Assembly: GCA_027924585.1 (NCBI GenBank)
Contig: BSBM01000426.1
Span: forward strand, 2,342,001-2,406,000
Reading direction: 5' to 3'
DNA: 64,000 nucleotides
DNA from: Larix kaempferi
Lineage: Eukaryota; Streptophyta; Pinopsida; Pinales; Pinaceae
Below the pieces are notes generated by a model. The model saw only the letters and a list, made by a program, of their open reading frames with translations. It was not told where the DNA came from and ran no database searches. A program made the position numbers and the translations under genes. Shown one piece after another: positions 1-12,979 of this stretch (the first letter of the stretch is position 1; each line of letters starts with the position of its first letter).

Positions 1-3000
1 CCTACAAATTTGTGGAGTAGAATTGTAAACCGAGAAAGCGGGGTTGTTGAACCAACTCTATAGTGTAACTTCCAGGCCAACAAAGGCCCAATTTGAACAT
101 GAAGTAGCTACACCAAAAGGGCGTCGATGGGACCCCTACTGATGTTTCTAAATCTGCTCAGGATTGGTACAAGACCCTAGAGTTAGGCCATAAATTCTGT
201 CAATGAGGTGAAATGTCCAAGCAGCCTGGAGAATCTTGAGCCCACAAAAATATTTATCTAATAACTGTGGAATATAAAAAAGATTTCAGGCATTGGTAGC
301 TTTGTAAGAGAAATTGGCAGAAAAGGATGGGGGAAGAAGCAGAGGAGCGGGTGAAACTAAGAAATAGAGAAGGCTATCCAAAACACTATGGTGGAGTGCA
401 TTACATCATTAAAGGCAGTGCTTGTTTGACAATGACTAGATTACCTTGAAATAATATTTCTTATATATGCTTTCCTATCTCAAGTCTAAGTAAAGAAGAC
501 ATTTGTTGACAAACATTTGTGTAGATTAATGGACCCAAGGCTAGATATACATGCAAAACCTTATAGACACATTCAGACCTGCATACTTAGGTAACAATGC
601 TTTTGTGTATTTATGTCAACCAGAGTGTAAGTATGTATAATGTAATAATAAGTAAGTATGTATAGTATGTATGTATAATAATAGCTCTGTATAATGTAAT
701 AGTGTAAGTATGTACGCTAGCCTGAAAAAATACCATGCAGGTTGAACACATACAAATTACTAGCAAAAAGATTTGGAAGGTTAATAATATGAATAAATTC
801 CTGAGCTGCAATGTTGCTACTGATTTAAGCATATAGGAAATTCCATAGTAGGAATTAGGTGATGTTTTAACTTTTTGAAACCAAATGTTGTAGGAGATGT
901 TTCCAACTCTGAAGATCAAGTGACCTGTCACATGAAAATGTTTGCAGTAGATTGGTGGTTTAAGATATTAATTATGATGGTGTCCCCAAATATTATCCAG
1001 GGTGTGATCCGTCCCCATCTCTACCAGAGTTGGGATATTTTAATGTTATATGTGGGTAAATTTTTCAATCAATAGAAATATCATTCTCTTCAAAAACAAA
1101 TGTCTCACGGTAATACTAATGAAGACATAATTCAATAAAATTACCTAGACAAAAAGGCTTCACTCTTCAAAAATAAACTACAATTGCTTATGGTAATACC
1201 TTCTTCGGGATTAGAGGAAGTGTCCATTGCTCCACTTGTGGAATCTCTCTGAGTTCACTGTTAAGTCCATGGGCTGCATCATCTTCCATCCAATAGAGAC
1301 AATAGACATAAATGAGAAATCAGCTTTAAAAACAAAATAATCAAGAATATTTGAGACTTCAAAATTATTACACATGGATAATTCCAAGAGATGATGTTTT
1401 TTACTGCACTTGTGCACCTTCCCATGGTATTGGAGCCTATGTATCAAAGTCATGCTAAGTGGCCTTAAACCTTATGGCTTGTTAAGATATATTTACGTGC
1501 GTGCATGCATGTGCTACTGTTGCATTCTGTAATATATAAACAATTTTACTTTGGAAATTCAGCTTTATTTGTTTGATTATAATCAATTCCATTTTGTTGC
1601 ATTGTTAACACTATCTCCATATACTTCTTATGAAAGGTATTGTCATCTTAAATGAAACCTCAACAATGAACACACACCTGTACTGCAGGGGAAAAATGTT
1701 TTTTTTTTAATAGAATACATGGTTATGTCCAAGATGCCACAAGTTATTTTCAGAGTGAGGGAAAGAATAATTCATTGAATGGAGGAGATACTAAACATTC
1801 TTACCTTAAGGATAGTTCTTCCTACACGGGATGCACTATTTTGGGGAATCAATGGGTACAATCCACACTCAAGGATGAATTCTTTGATTTTGATACTTTT
1901 ACAACGAAATCTAGAACCCATAAAAGTATAAAGTCCCAAGCACCAAGTTGATAGTTTTGTGTAACTCACGAAAGCTTCCCATTGTCACCTCAGCAGCTCT
2001 TCCCTTTCACTTTAGGTTTGTTCTTCTTCAACACAAGGGAGCTTTCCTTAAGATATGTTTGAGTCAAGGTTAAAAGTTTGATATGAAGAGAATTTGGACT
2101 AGGTTTGGTTTGTAATCTGGTTTTAGATGTTTGATCAAGATAAGCTTCAGGTTTAATAAGCCAACAAGCAAGTGTAGGATAGGAAAGTATGATTTAAAGT
2201 GTCTAGATTTGATATAAATCTGATCTATATGATGTCAATGTTGTTTGGCATATTCACATTTATAGAAGCATAGTTTTTGAGCAAGTTTAAGATATAAAAA
2301 TGAGAAATCAAATGCTCAAATGCAATATGAAAATAAAATTTCTGAATTAAATCGCTTGCTTGAAATGCAAAAATTTAAAACAAAAATCAAAATTAAATTT
2401 CCAAAATGCAAATATAATTATAAGGAGTAGTGTGAAAATGAAAATTGAAATTTATGTAGTAAACTAACTGTTGGAAATTGTAGAAAATTTAAAATAGAAA
2501 CTAAAATCAAAATTCCAGAATGTTGAAAATTGAATTTGTCCGGTTTCAAATACACAGTAAGGTTCTAGACAAAAATGCAATGCTGGAAATGAAATTTCTG
2601 AAATAAATAACCAACTGAAATTGCATAAAATTTACAATAGAAATTTACATACAATTTCCAGCATGCATAAAATGGAATTTAGTCTAGTTTGATATTCTAA
2701 ACGAGGTTAGTAAACTAATATGTATTTTTGGAATGGAATTTCTGAATTAAATATAATGCAGAAAATACACAACATTCAAAACATAAATTGAAATGTAATT
2801 TCCAGAATACAAAGAAGGTGAAATGTAATATTGCAATGTTTTACAAGCATTTATTTTTTTACTGAAATGGAGGTCAACACAAATCTCATTTCCAGACTTG
2901 ATCTTTTTTTCAGTAAAGGCATCTAGGACACATTGTTTGGATCTAATTTTTAGAGCTGATTTTTTCTTAGCTAGGGCACACTTCCGAAATTTATACCTCA

Positions 3001-3169
3001 TTTCCAGACCTGGTATTTTTTGTCCAATAAGGAGCATTTGGGCACACTTTCAAAATTCAGACCTCATTTTGAGACTTGATTTTTTTGTCTAAAACTTTCC
3101 AGAGCTGTACATAGATATAGCTCATATTATTGAAATAAAATACAAAATCTTGAAAGAAAGCTTGATTCT
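1..3169. other. AT-rich intergenic DNA, no confident gene
   Basis: I see no supportable gene here. Three weak local structures are visible. A TATGTATAATG-like simple repeat lies at about 621-720. A degenerate AT-rich repeat at about 2,290-2,790 recurs around GAAATTTCTGAATTAAAT-like cores near 2,335, 2,586 and 2,735. A short minisatellite of about 55-65 bp per unit at 2,886-3,095 is built on CTCATTTCCAGACTTGAT-like cores. All three look like decayed non-coding repeats. Confidence 0.5.
1772..1969 (-). other. possible orphan exon, unidentified
   Basis: A 65-codon open frame on the minus strand includes EFILECGLYPLIPQNSASRV and ends in ...GRTILK just before AAG|GTAAGAATG, a good splice-donor match. 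Its residue composition looks protein-like rather than random AT-rich translation. I do not recognise the family. No partner exon in a compatible phase could be proved, although another possible minus-strand exon lies at 4.4-4.7 kb. It could be a captured fragment, a remnant of a host gene, or chance. Confidence 0.2.
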
Positions 3170-3175
3170 ATTGTG

Positions 3176-3512
3176 TGCACCATAAACTATAGGAAGGAGA
3201 TTGAAAAGCATGTTCCTATGCCATCATAAGTTGTGGTGGTATATGATAAAGTAGCAACATTGTGGTTTTTGCATGAGCAAATAAAAAAAAATGGAGGGAG
3301 TTGTGGGGAACGTTTCCCATGCAAGTTCTAAAAGCATCGAATGACAATTTATGGGTGCAAGAAATGTAGGTGCCAAACAAGAGTTGCGACTTGTATATGG
3401 TGTATATGAAAGAATAGAAAGTGATGGAGTTGGAAATTTAGGGAAAAATTTGAGGGAAATTAACTATGCTCTTGATGAATTGGGACAATGGTGTGCAAAT
3501 GAGGTAGCTACT
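3176..3512 (+). pseudogene. DICER-LIKE 1-like pseudogene fragment
   Basis: Dicer-like 1 is the nuclear RNase III-family enzyme that processes plant microRNA precursors. This fragment resembles the stretch between its helicase C-terminal domain and the DUF283 domain. It reads TINYRKEIEKHVPMPS, then VVVYDKVATLWFLHEQIK. After a frame change inside a nine-A run (3,283-3,291) it continues MGARNVGAKQELRLVYG, then ERIESDGVGNL and INYALDELGQWC. Stops lie at 3,227 (TAA) and 3,342 (TGA where tryptophan is expected, as in TGG to TGA). Only about 110 codons are present. The helicase core, PAZ, RNase III and dsRNA-binding domains are absent, so it cannot encode an enzyme. The segment is uninterrupted, so capture by a transposon or a processed-copy fragment are both possible. 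The family call rests on recalled similarity and needs a database search. Confidence 0.7.
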
Positions 3513-3554
3513 TGTCATCCTCAATGGGGAATCCCTAAGTGTTTTGAAGATTAA

Positions 3555-6500
3555 ATTTGGCTTCTACTAAACAAAAACGAACAAAAAAATTCATATATGT
3601 GTATAAAACTCATTGTTTTGTCAAAAATTAAACTTCAAAACTAATTAGAATGAGTGCCAAACAACAATTACATAACATAGTTTTGCTTAGATATATAATT
3701 TTGTCTTGGTTTCTGTGCAAATATTCCTTTAATCCTCCTAATCAACGAACCACTGTTTATGACTTTGATAAAAACTCAACTATTGAGGTAAAACTCAGAA
3801 TTTTCAACTAGATGACTAGTATCTTTGAATCCATTGAGTTTGTGGTTGAATGAATAACAAAATTAGTTAAACAGGGTTGATTCTCAAGATTAACTAGCTC
3901 AGAAAGTTCCAAATATCAGTGATAAACACACCAAAAAGAGAGATTTAGCCACCAAAACTTGATACCATTACTCCAAATATGTGTATAATATGTAGGGGGT
4001 ACTAGTTCCATTCTAAAAGTATTCTAGGGGACCTGAGTCACTTCCAAGGAACCCTCTTTTACCAGATCCAAAGATTAGATCTCGTGGATAGATTGAAATG
4101 ACCTCCAATTCACATAAACTGGTATGCTCTCACGATCACTTGAACGAATGATGGGGAACTCAAGCAACAAATAACATCTCATATAGATTTTTATTCATAC
4201 AATTAGCATGCATAGTCACAATTCTAATTCATTGAATCCATCCATTCAAGAACGAAACATAATACAAGTTTCCAAGTGTTAGTTTAGGTTTCTTTGTTTG
4301 TTGGAAAAGTATTGTCAAAGGTAATGTTTGTTGAAATCATATTCATTGGTCCGTGATAGACACATCATACAACATGATAGTTTACACCCTATGAACAAGA
4401 GCCTGCATTCTGAAAAAGAAAAAATCAACTATTCAAAGAAACACCTGAACATAGTTTTACCTTTAAAGTTTGATAACCAATTTCTTGGCGGACTGCAGGG
4501 GCATGGCCTTCTTTCTTGACAAATTGGTGGTGATTGCATAGACCAAGGATTATTTGTTCTTCAAATCCACCAGCATTTTGTCCTCCAATGAAAGATAATG
4601 TTGGAACCCTTTCTAATCGAAGGAATAAAGAACAGACTGTGACTTGGGTTTCTTCACAGCTGAACATGTATCACTATTATTATTGTTATTGTCCGTATTA
4701 CTGTCACTACTAATACTGTAGATTGACTTCCTTAGGTGAGACATTAATCAAAATTATGCATTTCGGCTCTCCGTTCTCCATATTTTTTTGCAAATTAGAC
4801 AACAATGAGAAAATTCCCCCACCTTTGATCCTCGTCGAACCCCTATGAATTTGTGATGCTCTAAATGGAAAACCCCAATTCCGATAACAACAACAAGAAC
4901 AAATAGGGAACAAGAAGCACAGGAAACTGCTTCACGCAAGAGGAAAGAGGTCTCGTGTCCATAAATTGCATTCCCTTGGCCCAGGCTTGAGGGATTAGTG
5001 ATTGAAAACCTTTTTCTCTTTCCTTTAGCTCAAGCAAGCACTCGATTAGGAAGCATCACACAAGCACAGGAAGATGCAACTGGGGAACCTTTCTCTCTTT
5101 CCTTGGTATCACTTCTTCACCATCTAGGGCTCGTTCTGTATACATCACTCGCCACGACTCAGGAAACTGATTTTGAATGCTTTGAATTGTGTCTCAAGCA
5201 ATAGGGGTTTGTCAATTGTCGTCCTTTCAAAGATTTTGGAATGGGACCAAAATAAAATTCTTCACCCAAACAATAATAATCTAGCATTTGTTTATGGGCC
5301 ATCAAATCGTTCCTAGGATCCAATTATTATTGCTTTACATTCCATGCTAATGAAGAGTTCGATCCCTTCTTATCATATGTTAGGTAATGTTAGGCATTTT
5401 ATTGCATGTGCATGCCATGCCAATGAAGGGTTTGAGCCCTTGTTATCATATTTTAGGTAATGTTAGGTTTTTGATAGTTTGGTTACTAATATATATTGAT
5501 TTTCATGAAGGTGTTGGTATATTGAATAATAATAAATTATCTTCTACCATTTATAACTACCATCTATCATATTTAAGAAAAAGGATTTTGTTAATATTTT
5601 TTCTATAAATTAGCTTCTACCATATTGAAGAAAACAAATTGTCATTATTCTTGTTATAAATCACCTTCTACCATCTATCATAAGAAAAAAGGAATTTACT
5701 AATATTTTTGCGATAATTTTTTATCCATTATACCTTGTTAAACTGAGTACATTTTTCCTCATTTCATTCATCTTTGGCATCCTAGGTAGCACATACCTAC
5801 AAGTACACAACATTTAGACAACAAAATACTCTTCATATATACATAAGAATGAAATTACAAGTACATACCAACAACTTATCACAAGTTAGTACAAGATAGT
5901 TCTTCAAACTTATTACAAGTTGGGACTCTCTAGTACTTTTCAAACCCTAGCTAGATTATTTATCATCGATACAAAACCCTAAACTAACATACATGCCCTG
6001 CATAAGGATTTTTGTCTTTTGAGTGTGATATTGTTAGTATTTTGAATTTTAAACTACTAAGGATGGTTCTCGATACATGTCCCTGCATGGTTTGATGTGA
6101 AAAGCAATGGTCTTAGACCATAACATTTGTTTTGGGGGCTTAAAATCCATCTATCGGTCCATAGGCCACTATTGGGGATAAATATTTGTCGGCATGGTGT
6201 CTTTGCATGTTAAATTACCACGTTCAATGTGTGCAAGAAATTTATGAGAATTATAGAGTATTGTGTTTGGTGCAAAGGCCGTGGATCCCAATGATTGTTC
6301 TTGCTGATGATTAGATCCAATAATGTGCTTCATTCTTGGTTCAATTGGTGGTGTGTGGGGCTATGCACTCAATGATCATATGGATATAGAAATTGGTTTT
6401 ACATTGTTTGTGGACATGAATTCCTTCTACATAAATGGAATATAAAATCACACAAAAATGCTAATTACAATCATTCTAATGTGCTCAGATATTTGGATTG

Positions 6501-6750
6501 ATTACGAAGTAATTGATTAGACTATTATTGCCTCAAAGCTTGAAGCCAGGACAAGATAATACATCAGATCCATCAATTCCAAAGGGCTTACATATCCCAT
6601 ATGGGACATCAATGGGTGTGGTGTTCAAAGGCTTAGTAGTTTACTCATGCTACTAGAAGCTCCCTCATATGCAATGAAACACTACTAGCAAATGATTCAT
6701 ACAATAAAATCATATACAATGAAGAGTGGAGATTTTGAAGGGATATTAAG
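3555..6750. other. AT-rich intergenic DNA with small local duplications
   Basis: No confident gene is visible. A 74-bp tandem duplication lies at about 5,342-5,468, with two copies of a segment ending in TTAGGTAATGTTAGG. A loose repeat with CTTCTACCAT cores follows at about 5,528-5,710. The minus strand has one possible exon at 4,446-4,665, listed separately. The rest shows no recognisable coding or RNA feature. Confidence 0.4.
4446..4665 (-). other. possible orphan exon, unidentified
   Basis: A minus-strand open frame contains LERVPTLSFIGGQNAGGF and GHAPAVRQEIGYQTLK, ending at AAAG|GTAAAACT, a plausible splice donor. An AG that could act as an acceptor lies just upstream. The composition looks like a folded protein domain, but I cannot name the family. 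It lies on the same strand as the possible exon at 1,772-1,969, so both could derive from one broken gene. That link is inference only. Confidence 0.25.
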
Positions 6751-6759
6751 TTTATTTTT

Positions 6760-9030
6760 CCAACCTTGTCCAAGGACTTGCAACCCATATTTAATTTTCA
6801 AAATATCATAATGGTGTCCATATCCCCAATCAAAATCCTAATATCCCATTGTCCAATGTTATGTGCTAATAAAAAACTTGATTCATGCATGTCAAGCAAT
6901 CAAAGATTCCTTTATGGCCAAAGGCTATAGTTTCCTCCTTAAAATTTTTCAAGGACTCATGACTTATCTAAACTACTACTAAAACCTTCTTGATAAACCC
7001 CATAAAATAACTAGGACGCCAAATATCCTCTAAAAAAATACTCTATGGTGGTTGAGTCCTTCTTAATGGCCTTCAAGCCCTAGAAAATTTATTTAGGGAG
7101 AAAGGCATGGTATTCTTTCCTAGAACATCATTCCCAAGGCCCCAAGACACCTACATACTACTCAAAACAACTTGTTGTCACCGACACCGTAAATCATTGG
7201 TTAATAATACACTCAAGTGGCCATGTATGGTTGGTGGAGCCCACCTCCTTAGCCTTGGATGGCTAGAAGATTCCTTTAGGGATTGAGGATCGAGTGTCCT
7301 CTATTGACCATGTCCAAGGCCCTAGTACCCATACTTAGTGCTAAAAAACTGCTAATGGCACACATATATCAATTTGAGGGAAAGCATACCATCCAAAGGT
7401 ATTATACATTGAGACATGCATTATTATTGGCCTTGCATACCTAGAGCTTCCTTTAGGCGCTAAGGCTTGGGTTTCCTCCTTTAACAGTGTCGAGGCCCCT
7501 AAAATCATATCTAGCAATGCTCAAAACCTCCCAAAGGTGACGACATCCCTTCTTCGAGGCCAAGGATATCCTAGGATAATGATGTGTGTTTCTTTAAAAT
7601 ATTGTTCGTGGATCTGGATACCTCAAAGCTTCCTTTATGGCATAAGGAATGTGATTCCTTCCTTAATTATGTATAGAGCCTCAAGACCCCTAACTACTAT
7701 TCAAAACCATCTCATGACATAGAGCTCCCTACTCAAACACTAAAGATACTCTCAAGAATCCATGTTCATTTTTTCAAGTTGTTCTTCTTGGCCATAGATT
7801 CTTAAAAGGTTTTTTCATGGATTAAGGCCCAATTTTTATCCCTCAAGCATGTTTAGGGCACCCAAGACCCATACCAAGTTCTCAAAAAATTATAATGGCA
7901 CTAATATCTCCACTTAGATGAATAATATGCTCTTGGGAGGTCATGTGTGGTGGTTGTAGCCATTGTTCTTAGCCAAAGAAGCCTAAAATTTCCCTTAGTA
8001 CCTAAGTCCCAATATTTTCTCCCCAACCATGTCCAAGGTGTTGACACCTATAATCAGTCTTAAAATTCTCTTTGTGCCACAAAAAAACCCACTCATATGC
8101 CAAAAATATCGTGGAAATGTCTATTATAGTTGTTCAACACATCTTTCTTGGCTATAGATACCTAGAAGCTTCCTATATATCCCAATGCACGAGCTTCCTA
8201 CAACAACCATGGTTAATACCTCAACACCTAAACCTAGTGCTCAAAAACTCCTAATGGTTCCCATATCTCCACTTGGTGGCCATGGATACCCTCAGGATAT
8301 CATGTGTGATGTTTCAATATTGTGATGTTGTTGGCCCTACCTACCTCGCTCTTAGCTCCAAGACCCATGCATAATGTTGAACAACTTCTTAATGTCATCG
8401 GTATCCCACCATTAGGTGAAGGGTATATTTCAAAGGTCATTTGTGGTGTGCTAAGGTGTTTCTCTTGGACCTCTATGCATAAAAGTTTCTTTTAGGGTGC
8501 AAATCCAATATTTTATTTGTAGACCATGTCATAATCCTAAGACCCATATCTATTATTCAAAGCCTTCTAATGTAATTAATATCCCCACTAGGAGGTGACA
8601 GATTCCCTTGGTGGTGATTCAAGCCATTGATATGGGCCTTGGGTGTATAGAATGTTCCTTTAGGGCCTAAGGACTAACTTTAATCCATTTACCATGTCAA
8701 AGGCATCGAGACCCATGTCTATTGCTTAGTTCCTCCTAATGGAATTGGTATCTCAACTCATATGTTAAGGATACCCTCAAATGGTCTTATATAGTCATTT
8801 GAAGTGTCTTTCTTGACCATAGATTCCTATGATAGTTCCTTTAGGATCTAAAGTTCAACTTTCCTCCCTTGTCCATGTCTAGGGCCCCAAGACCAATACC
8901 TAGTCCTTAAAACCTTACAAATTCCACCCATATCCCTATTCTAAGGCCAAGGATGCCCTTGAGAAGTAATGGATTGTGTTTGGAGGTGTCTACATCTTTA
9001 TTAGCCTTGAATCCCTAAAAGCATCATTTA
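6760..9030. repeat. diverged ~180-bp tandem satellite, about 12 copies
   Basis: A recurring motif of the form ACCATGTCCAAGGCCCCAAG followed by ACCCATACCTAG and CTCAAAACCTCCTAATGG appears near 7,130, 7,310, 7,485, 7,670, 7,850, 8,025, 8,208, 8,350, 8,522, 8,690 and 8,870. Most spacings are 168-185 bp. Later parts of each unit also recur: a GGATACCCTCAAG-like block, a CATGTGTGGTGGTT-like block and a TTCCTTTAGGGCCTAAGG-like block. Copies have diverged heavily and carry indels, so this is an old array with nucleosome-sized monomers. It codes for nothing recognisable. It may be a dead centromere-type or transposon-derived satellite. Confidence 0.7.
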
Positions 9031-9380
9031 GTATCACTCAACCACTCAACCATTCAATCTAGGATTGCATGAAGCTAGGACTAGATCAGTTATTCATGTT
9101 GATATAATTATATGTATCACTAAATCCCAAAAACAAAGAGGGATCACCATTAAGCTATGAATATGCACATTGGAGTGTTATTTAGTATAGTTCCAAGTAT
9201 GAATCTACATGAGAAATCAAACATGCCAAAGACAACACCAAATGAGGAGAAAATTACTTTCTAAAGTTATTTAATTCATCTAATGGTACTATGAGTTTGA
9301 CACATACTCAAGTACTCCACAAAACTGAATTTTACTGCTTGTATCCAAGGCATGAGGGTTTGTTACTTGTTTCCAAGTGT

Positions 9381-9410
9381 CACTACAACAAAATAGCATT
9401 TGTTGTAGTG
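9381..9410. repeat. 30-bp hairpin made of two CACTA-type termini
   Basis: CACTACAACAAAATAGC runs forward from 9,381, and an inverted CACTACAACAAA ends at 9,410. With flanking bases this forms a perfect 15-bp stem around a six-base loop. The first 17 bases are the exact inverted partner of the CACTA terminus at 12,980-12,996. The 3-bp flanks (TGT on the left, AAT after 12,996) do not match, so a single 9,381-12,996 element is not proved. Confidence 0.55.
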
Positions 9411-9475
9411 ACACACCTATTGGTAACATTTGTCATCATTGGATCACCTCCTATCATTGTCCTTAAATTTTATTA

Positions 9476-9700
9476 AGCTCGGGAGATTGCATATATATGG
9501 CATCTTCAACTCAAGGCATATGCCACTTGATTCTCTTCCCCTTTTATGTGAAATAACTTGTAATCATAGTTGGCCAAAAACTTCACCCATCGCCACTACC
9601 TAGCAGTCAATGGTGGATGAGTCTACAAGTATCTCAAGATCTCATGATATATTCATAATTCAAACTTTCTGGAGTTTTAGAAGTGCATGAAGACTTTCTC
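9476..9700 (-). pseudogene. Gypsy retrotransposon RNase H remnant
   Basis: On the minus strand, 9,594 down to 9,506 reads RWVKFLANYDYKLFHIKGE followed by ENQVAYALS and a stop. This matches the junction after the Gypsy (Ty3-like) reverse transcriptase/RNase H domain, where families typically read YDF-I-Y-KGK-N-VADALSRR. The expected aspartate of VADALS is tyrosine here. Up to about 9,700 there are further degraded pieces in shifted frames. RNase H would remove RNA from the RNA/DNA hybrid during reverse transcription, but this copy is dead. It has the same orientation as the Gypsy gag at 13.0-13.7 kb and may come from the same or a related element. Confidence 0.55.
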
Positions 9701-9999
9701 CATTTAACTGTGTATATGTGGAAGAATGGAGTATTTGTTAGACGTGGAATGGGAGGCGGAGACTTGAGTCACCCTTCACAAAAAGGGGAAAACAATGAGA
9801 AGAAAGGGTGATGGAATGAAAATTACTAGCATGTTGACATTGGTAGGAAAAATTTCATTTTTGGTGTTACAAATCTAAAAATTACCAACATATCCCACTT
9901 GTAGTTGAAATTAGATTCACTCTTTAGAGATTATGTGATGTCGCAAGGCCTTAATCATCACTCAAGAGCAACAGAGGGAATTGTTACATATAGGATAGA

Positions 10000-11640
10000 T
10001 ATTCCATATGTAGGTCATATGTAGTAGTCTAGGTTAACGTGCATGAACCATCAACCCCATAGAAAATTAATATGGTATTAGGCCCTAAAATTAGTTTGTA
10101 GGCCATGGTATAGGCCACGAGAACCATCGTCAATGTTACAAATATTGAAATGGCCACAGTATCTCTCTTGTAAGGTAAAGTAATTATGTGTAGGGCCCTA
10201 CACATGGACCATGAATCATATAGTAAATTTATTAACCATGGACCATTATTTAGGTTATGAGAACCACTATTGGTTTACATACCCTATAAATATTAAACCA
10301 TGGTTGGTTTATTGGTTTACATAACCATGGACAAACCAACAACAACAATGACATCGACGATGGTGATAATGATGATCATGACGATCTCACATGTAGGCTA
10401 GAGATTCTTATGTGGTAATCTAGGTTAACATGCATGGACCATCAACTCCATGGAAAATTAATATGGCATTAGACCCTAAATTTAGTTCACATGCCATAGT
10501 CCAGGCCACAAGAACCATCCTTTGTGTTACAAATATTGAAATGGCCACCATAAATAATGCCACTAATTAGACACTGAACTAACACAGCCAACCCATGTAA
10601 ATGATTCATGCACTTGGCACACTTGATCCATGCAATAAATTTATGCACCTAGGAAGCTTCAACCTCTAAACCCCTCACCTGGTACCTAACCTTAACATCT
10701 AGCCCCAAACCAAATAACATGATAACTTATAAACCACTTAACCACTAGTACCAACAAAACCAGAACCCCTTTCCCACTAACCCACTGATCCCTCAGGTGC
10801 CTCGCTTCTAATCCAAAAACTCCCCAAAGCCTACCACATTATGAAATTGTAGAAAATAACCCCTTCAGCCAGTGTCCCTCTAACCCTAACCCACTACCCC
10901 CTAACCCAATCACTAACATGCCTACTACACCAAATCAACACACTAACAGAATAAACTTTGACCTTGGGTTATTTATAACCAAGGTTTTAGATCATAGACT
11001 TTGACATCAAGGTTTGAATGATCACTATATGGGATTTTATCAAACCAAAATTAGTGCAAAAATAAACACAATAACTTAGAATATAAACAAAATATTCCCT
11101 CTCTAGGGTATGTATGATGACTCAAGTCCCTATGCATGGCCCATGAGTCTCAAAATAAAGTTTTATTGCCCAAGCACCTACATTTTGGCCCTAGACCATA
11201 ACATAGGATCCTAGAACCATCCACAACATGAAAATACTAAAAAAAATGACAATGCGTTACTCAAAAGCTAAATATTCCTTGCATATGGCCTATGTGGTGG
11301 TACAGAGAAACGCTTATAGGTCACAAGACCTTGAGGTAACTACCAGTCATTATAAACTAGATTTTGATCTAACACCATGGACACCATGGATTAGGCTTCA
11401 AGAACCATCCATGATGGTGTAAATATTGAAATGGCCACCATACCCACTTGCAAGCTAAATATTCCTTGTGTAGGAATCATGTGGTGATTAGGGCCCTACA
11501 CATGGCCCATCAGCCATAAAGGATAATGTTATGGCACACGAGCTTGTATTTTGACCATGGATCATGGAAAGTTGGAGTATGAGAACCATCTTTGATGTGA
11601 AAAACCTAGCATGGCTGCCTCAATTGTAGAGCTCTAATGG
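10000..11640. repeat. diverged ~190-bp-class repeat family
   Basis: Segments at about 10,016-10,205, 10,407-10,556 and 11,330-11,600 share blocks such as GAGAACCATC, ACAAATATTGAAATGGCCACC, TAGGGCCCTACACATGG and ACCATCAACCCCATAG. Two copies (10,016 and 10,407) align over about 150 bp. Spacing is irregular, and the region 10,560-10,980 between copies is C-rich with degenerate CCCTAACCC motifs. No coding potential is evident. Like the satellite at 6.8-9.0 kb it seems old and non-functional. Confidence 0.5.
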
Positions 11641-11765
11641 GATATGGTGTTGAATGATGATGCACACCCTTCCTAACACTACAATAGCTTGTGTGCGCTT
11701 AGCTCCAATGTTTTGAGAGATGCATTGTTGAACCCATGTGACACACCTAACCCACATACATAAAT

Positions 11766-12979
11766 GACTTTTAGGGGGTTTTCAAAAAACTTCCTCGAAA
11801 ATTTCAATTTGCATGACTTTTGGGGGGGTTTCAATAAACCGCCTCCAAAAGTTCAATTCTCATTTCTTTTATGGGAGGTTTCACAAAACCGCCTCCAAAT
11901 GTTCAATTATCATGACTTTTAAGGGGGGGGTTTAAACAACTGCCTCCAAATTTTTAATTTGCATGAATTTTAGGGGGGGATTTCAACAAACTACCTCCAA
12001 AAGCTCAATTCTCATGACTTTTAAAGGGGGTTTCAAAAACCTGCCTCCAAAAGTTCAATTCTCATGACTTTTAAGGGGGGTTTCCAAATAACCGCCTCCA
12101 ACAGTTCAATTCTCATGACTTTTAGGGGGGGGCCTCCAACAAATTGCCTCCATAAGCTCAATTCTCATGACTTTTAAGGGGGGTGCCAAAAAACCGCCTC
12201 CAAAAGTTCAATTCCCATGAGTTTTAAGGGGGGTTCCAAAAAAACCGCCTCCAAAATTTCAATTCTCATGACTTTTAGTGGGGGTTTTGACAAACCGCCC
12301 CCATAAGTTATGAGAATTGGGCTTTTATGGGGGGATTTTCAAACAACTGCCTCCAAAAGTTCAATTCTCGTGACTTTTAAGGGGGGTTCCAAACAAACCG
12401 CCTCCCAAAGTTCAATTATCATGACTTTTAGGGGGGGTTTTGACAAACCACCCCCAAAAGTTACGAGAATTGGGGTTTTAGGGGGGGTTTTCAAACAATC
12501 GCCTCCAAAAGTTCAATTCTCATGACTTTTAAGGGGGGTTCCAAACAAACCGCCTCCCAAAGTTCATTTCTCATGACTTTTAGGCGAGGGTTTGACAAAC
12601 CGCCCCCCAAAAGTTATGAGAATTGGGCTTTTAGGGGGGGTTTCAAACAACCGCCTCCAAAAGTTCAATTCTCATGAATTTTAAGGGGGGTTCCAAAAAA
12701 CCCACCTCCAAAAGTTCAATTCTCATGAATTTTAAGGGGGTTTTGATAAACTGCCCCAAAAAGTTATGAGAATTGGGCTTTTAGGGGGGGGGGGTTCTTA
12801 AAACCGCCCCCAAAAGTCAAATTTCAGGACTTTTGGGGGCGGATTGAAAAAAACCACCCCCAAAAGTCTACTTTCCATGACTTTTAGGGGCGATTTTAAA
12901 AGACCGCCTCCAAAGGTCTGAAAAAACTTTTGGGGGGGGGTTTACCAAGACCCCCACAAGCCAAAACCACCCCTAAAGG
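11766..12979. repeat. G-rich CACTA subterminal repeat array
   Basis: About 22-25 units of roughly 50-55 bp run through this interval. Each has a G7-9 tract after GACTTTTA, a TTTCAAACAACCGCCTCC-like core, and AAAAGTTCAATTCTCAT. The G tract and the CCGCCTCCAAAAGT block are imperfect inverted complements, so each unit can fold back. Near the right end the units become cleaner (ACTTTTGGGGGCGG against CCACCCCCAAAAGT). This matches the subterminal repeats of plant CACTA (En/Spm-type) transposons, where the transposase binds. The array ends directly at a CACTA terminus. Confidence 0.75.
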
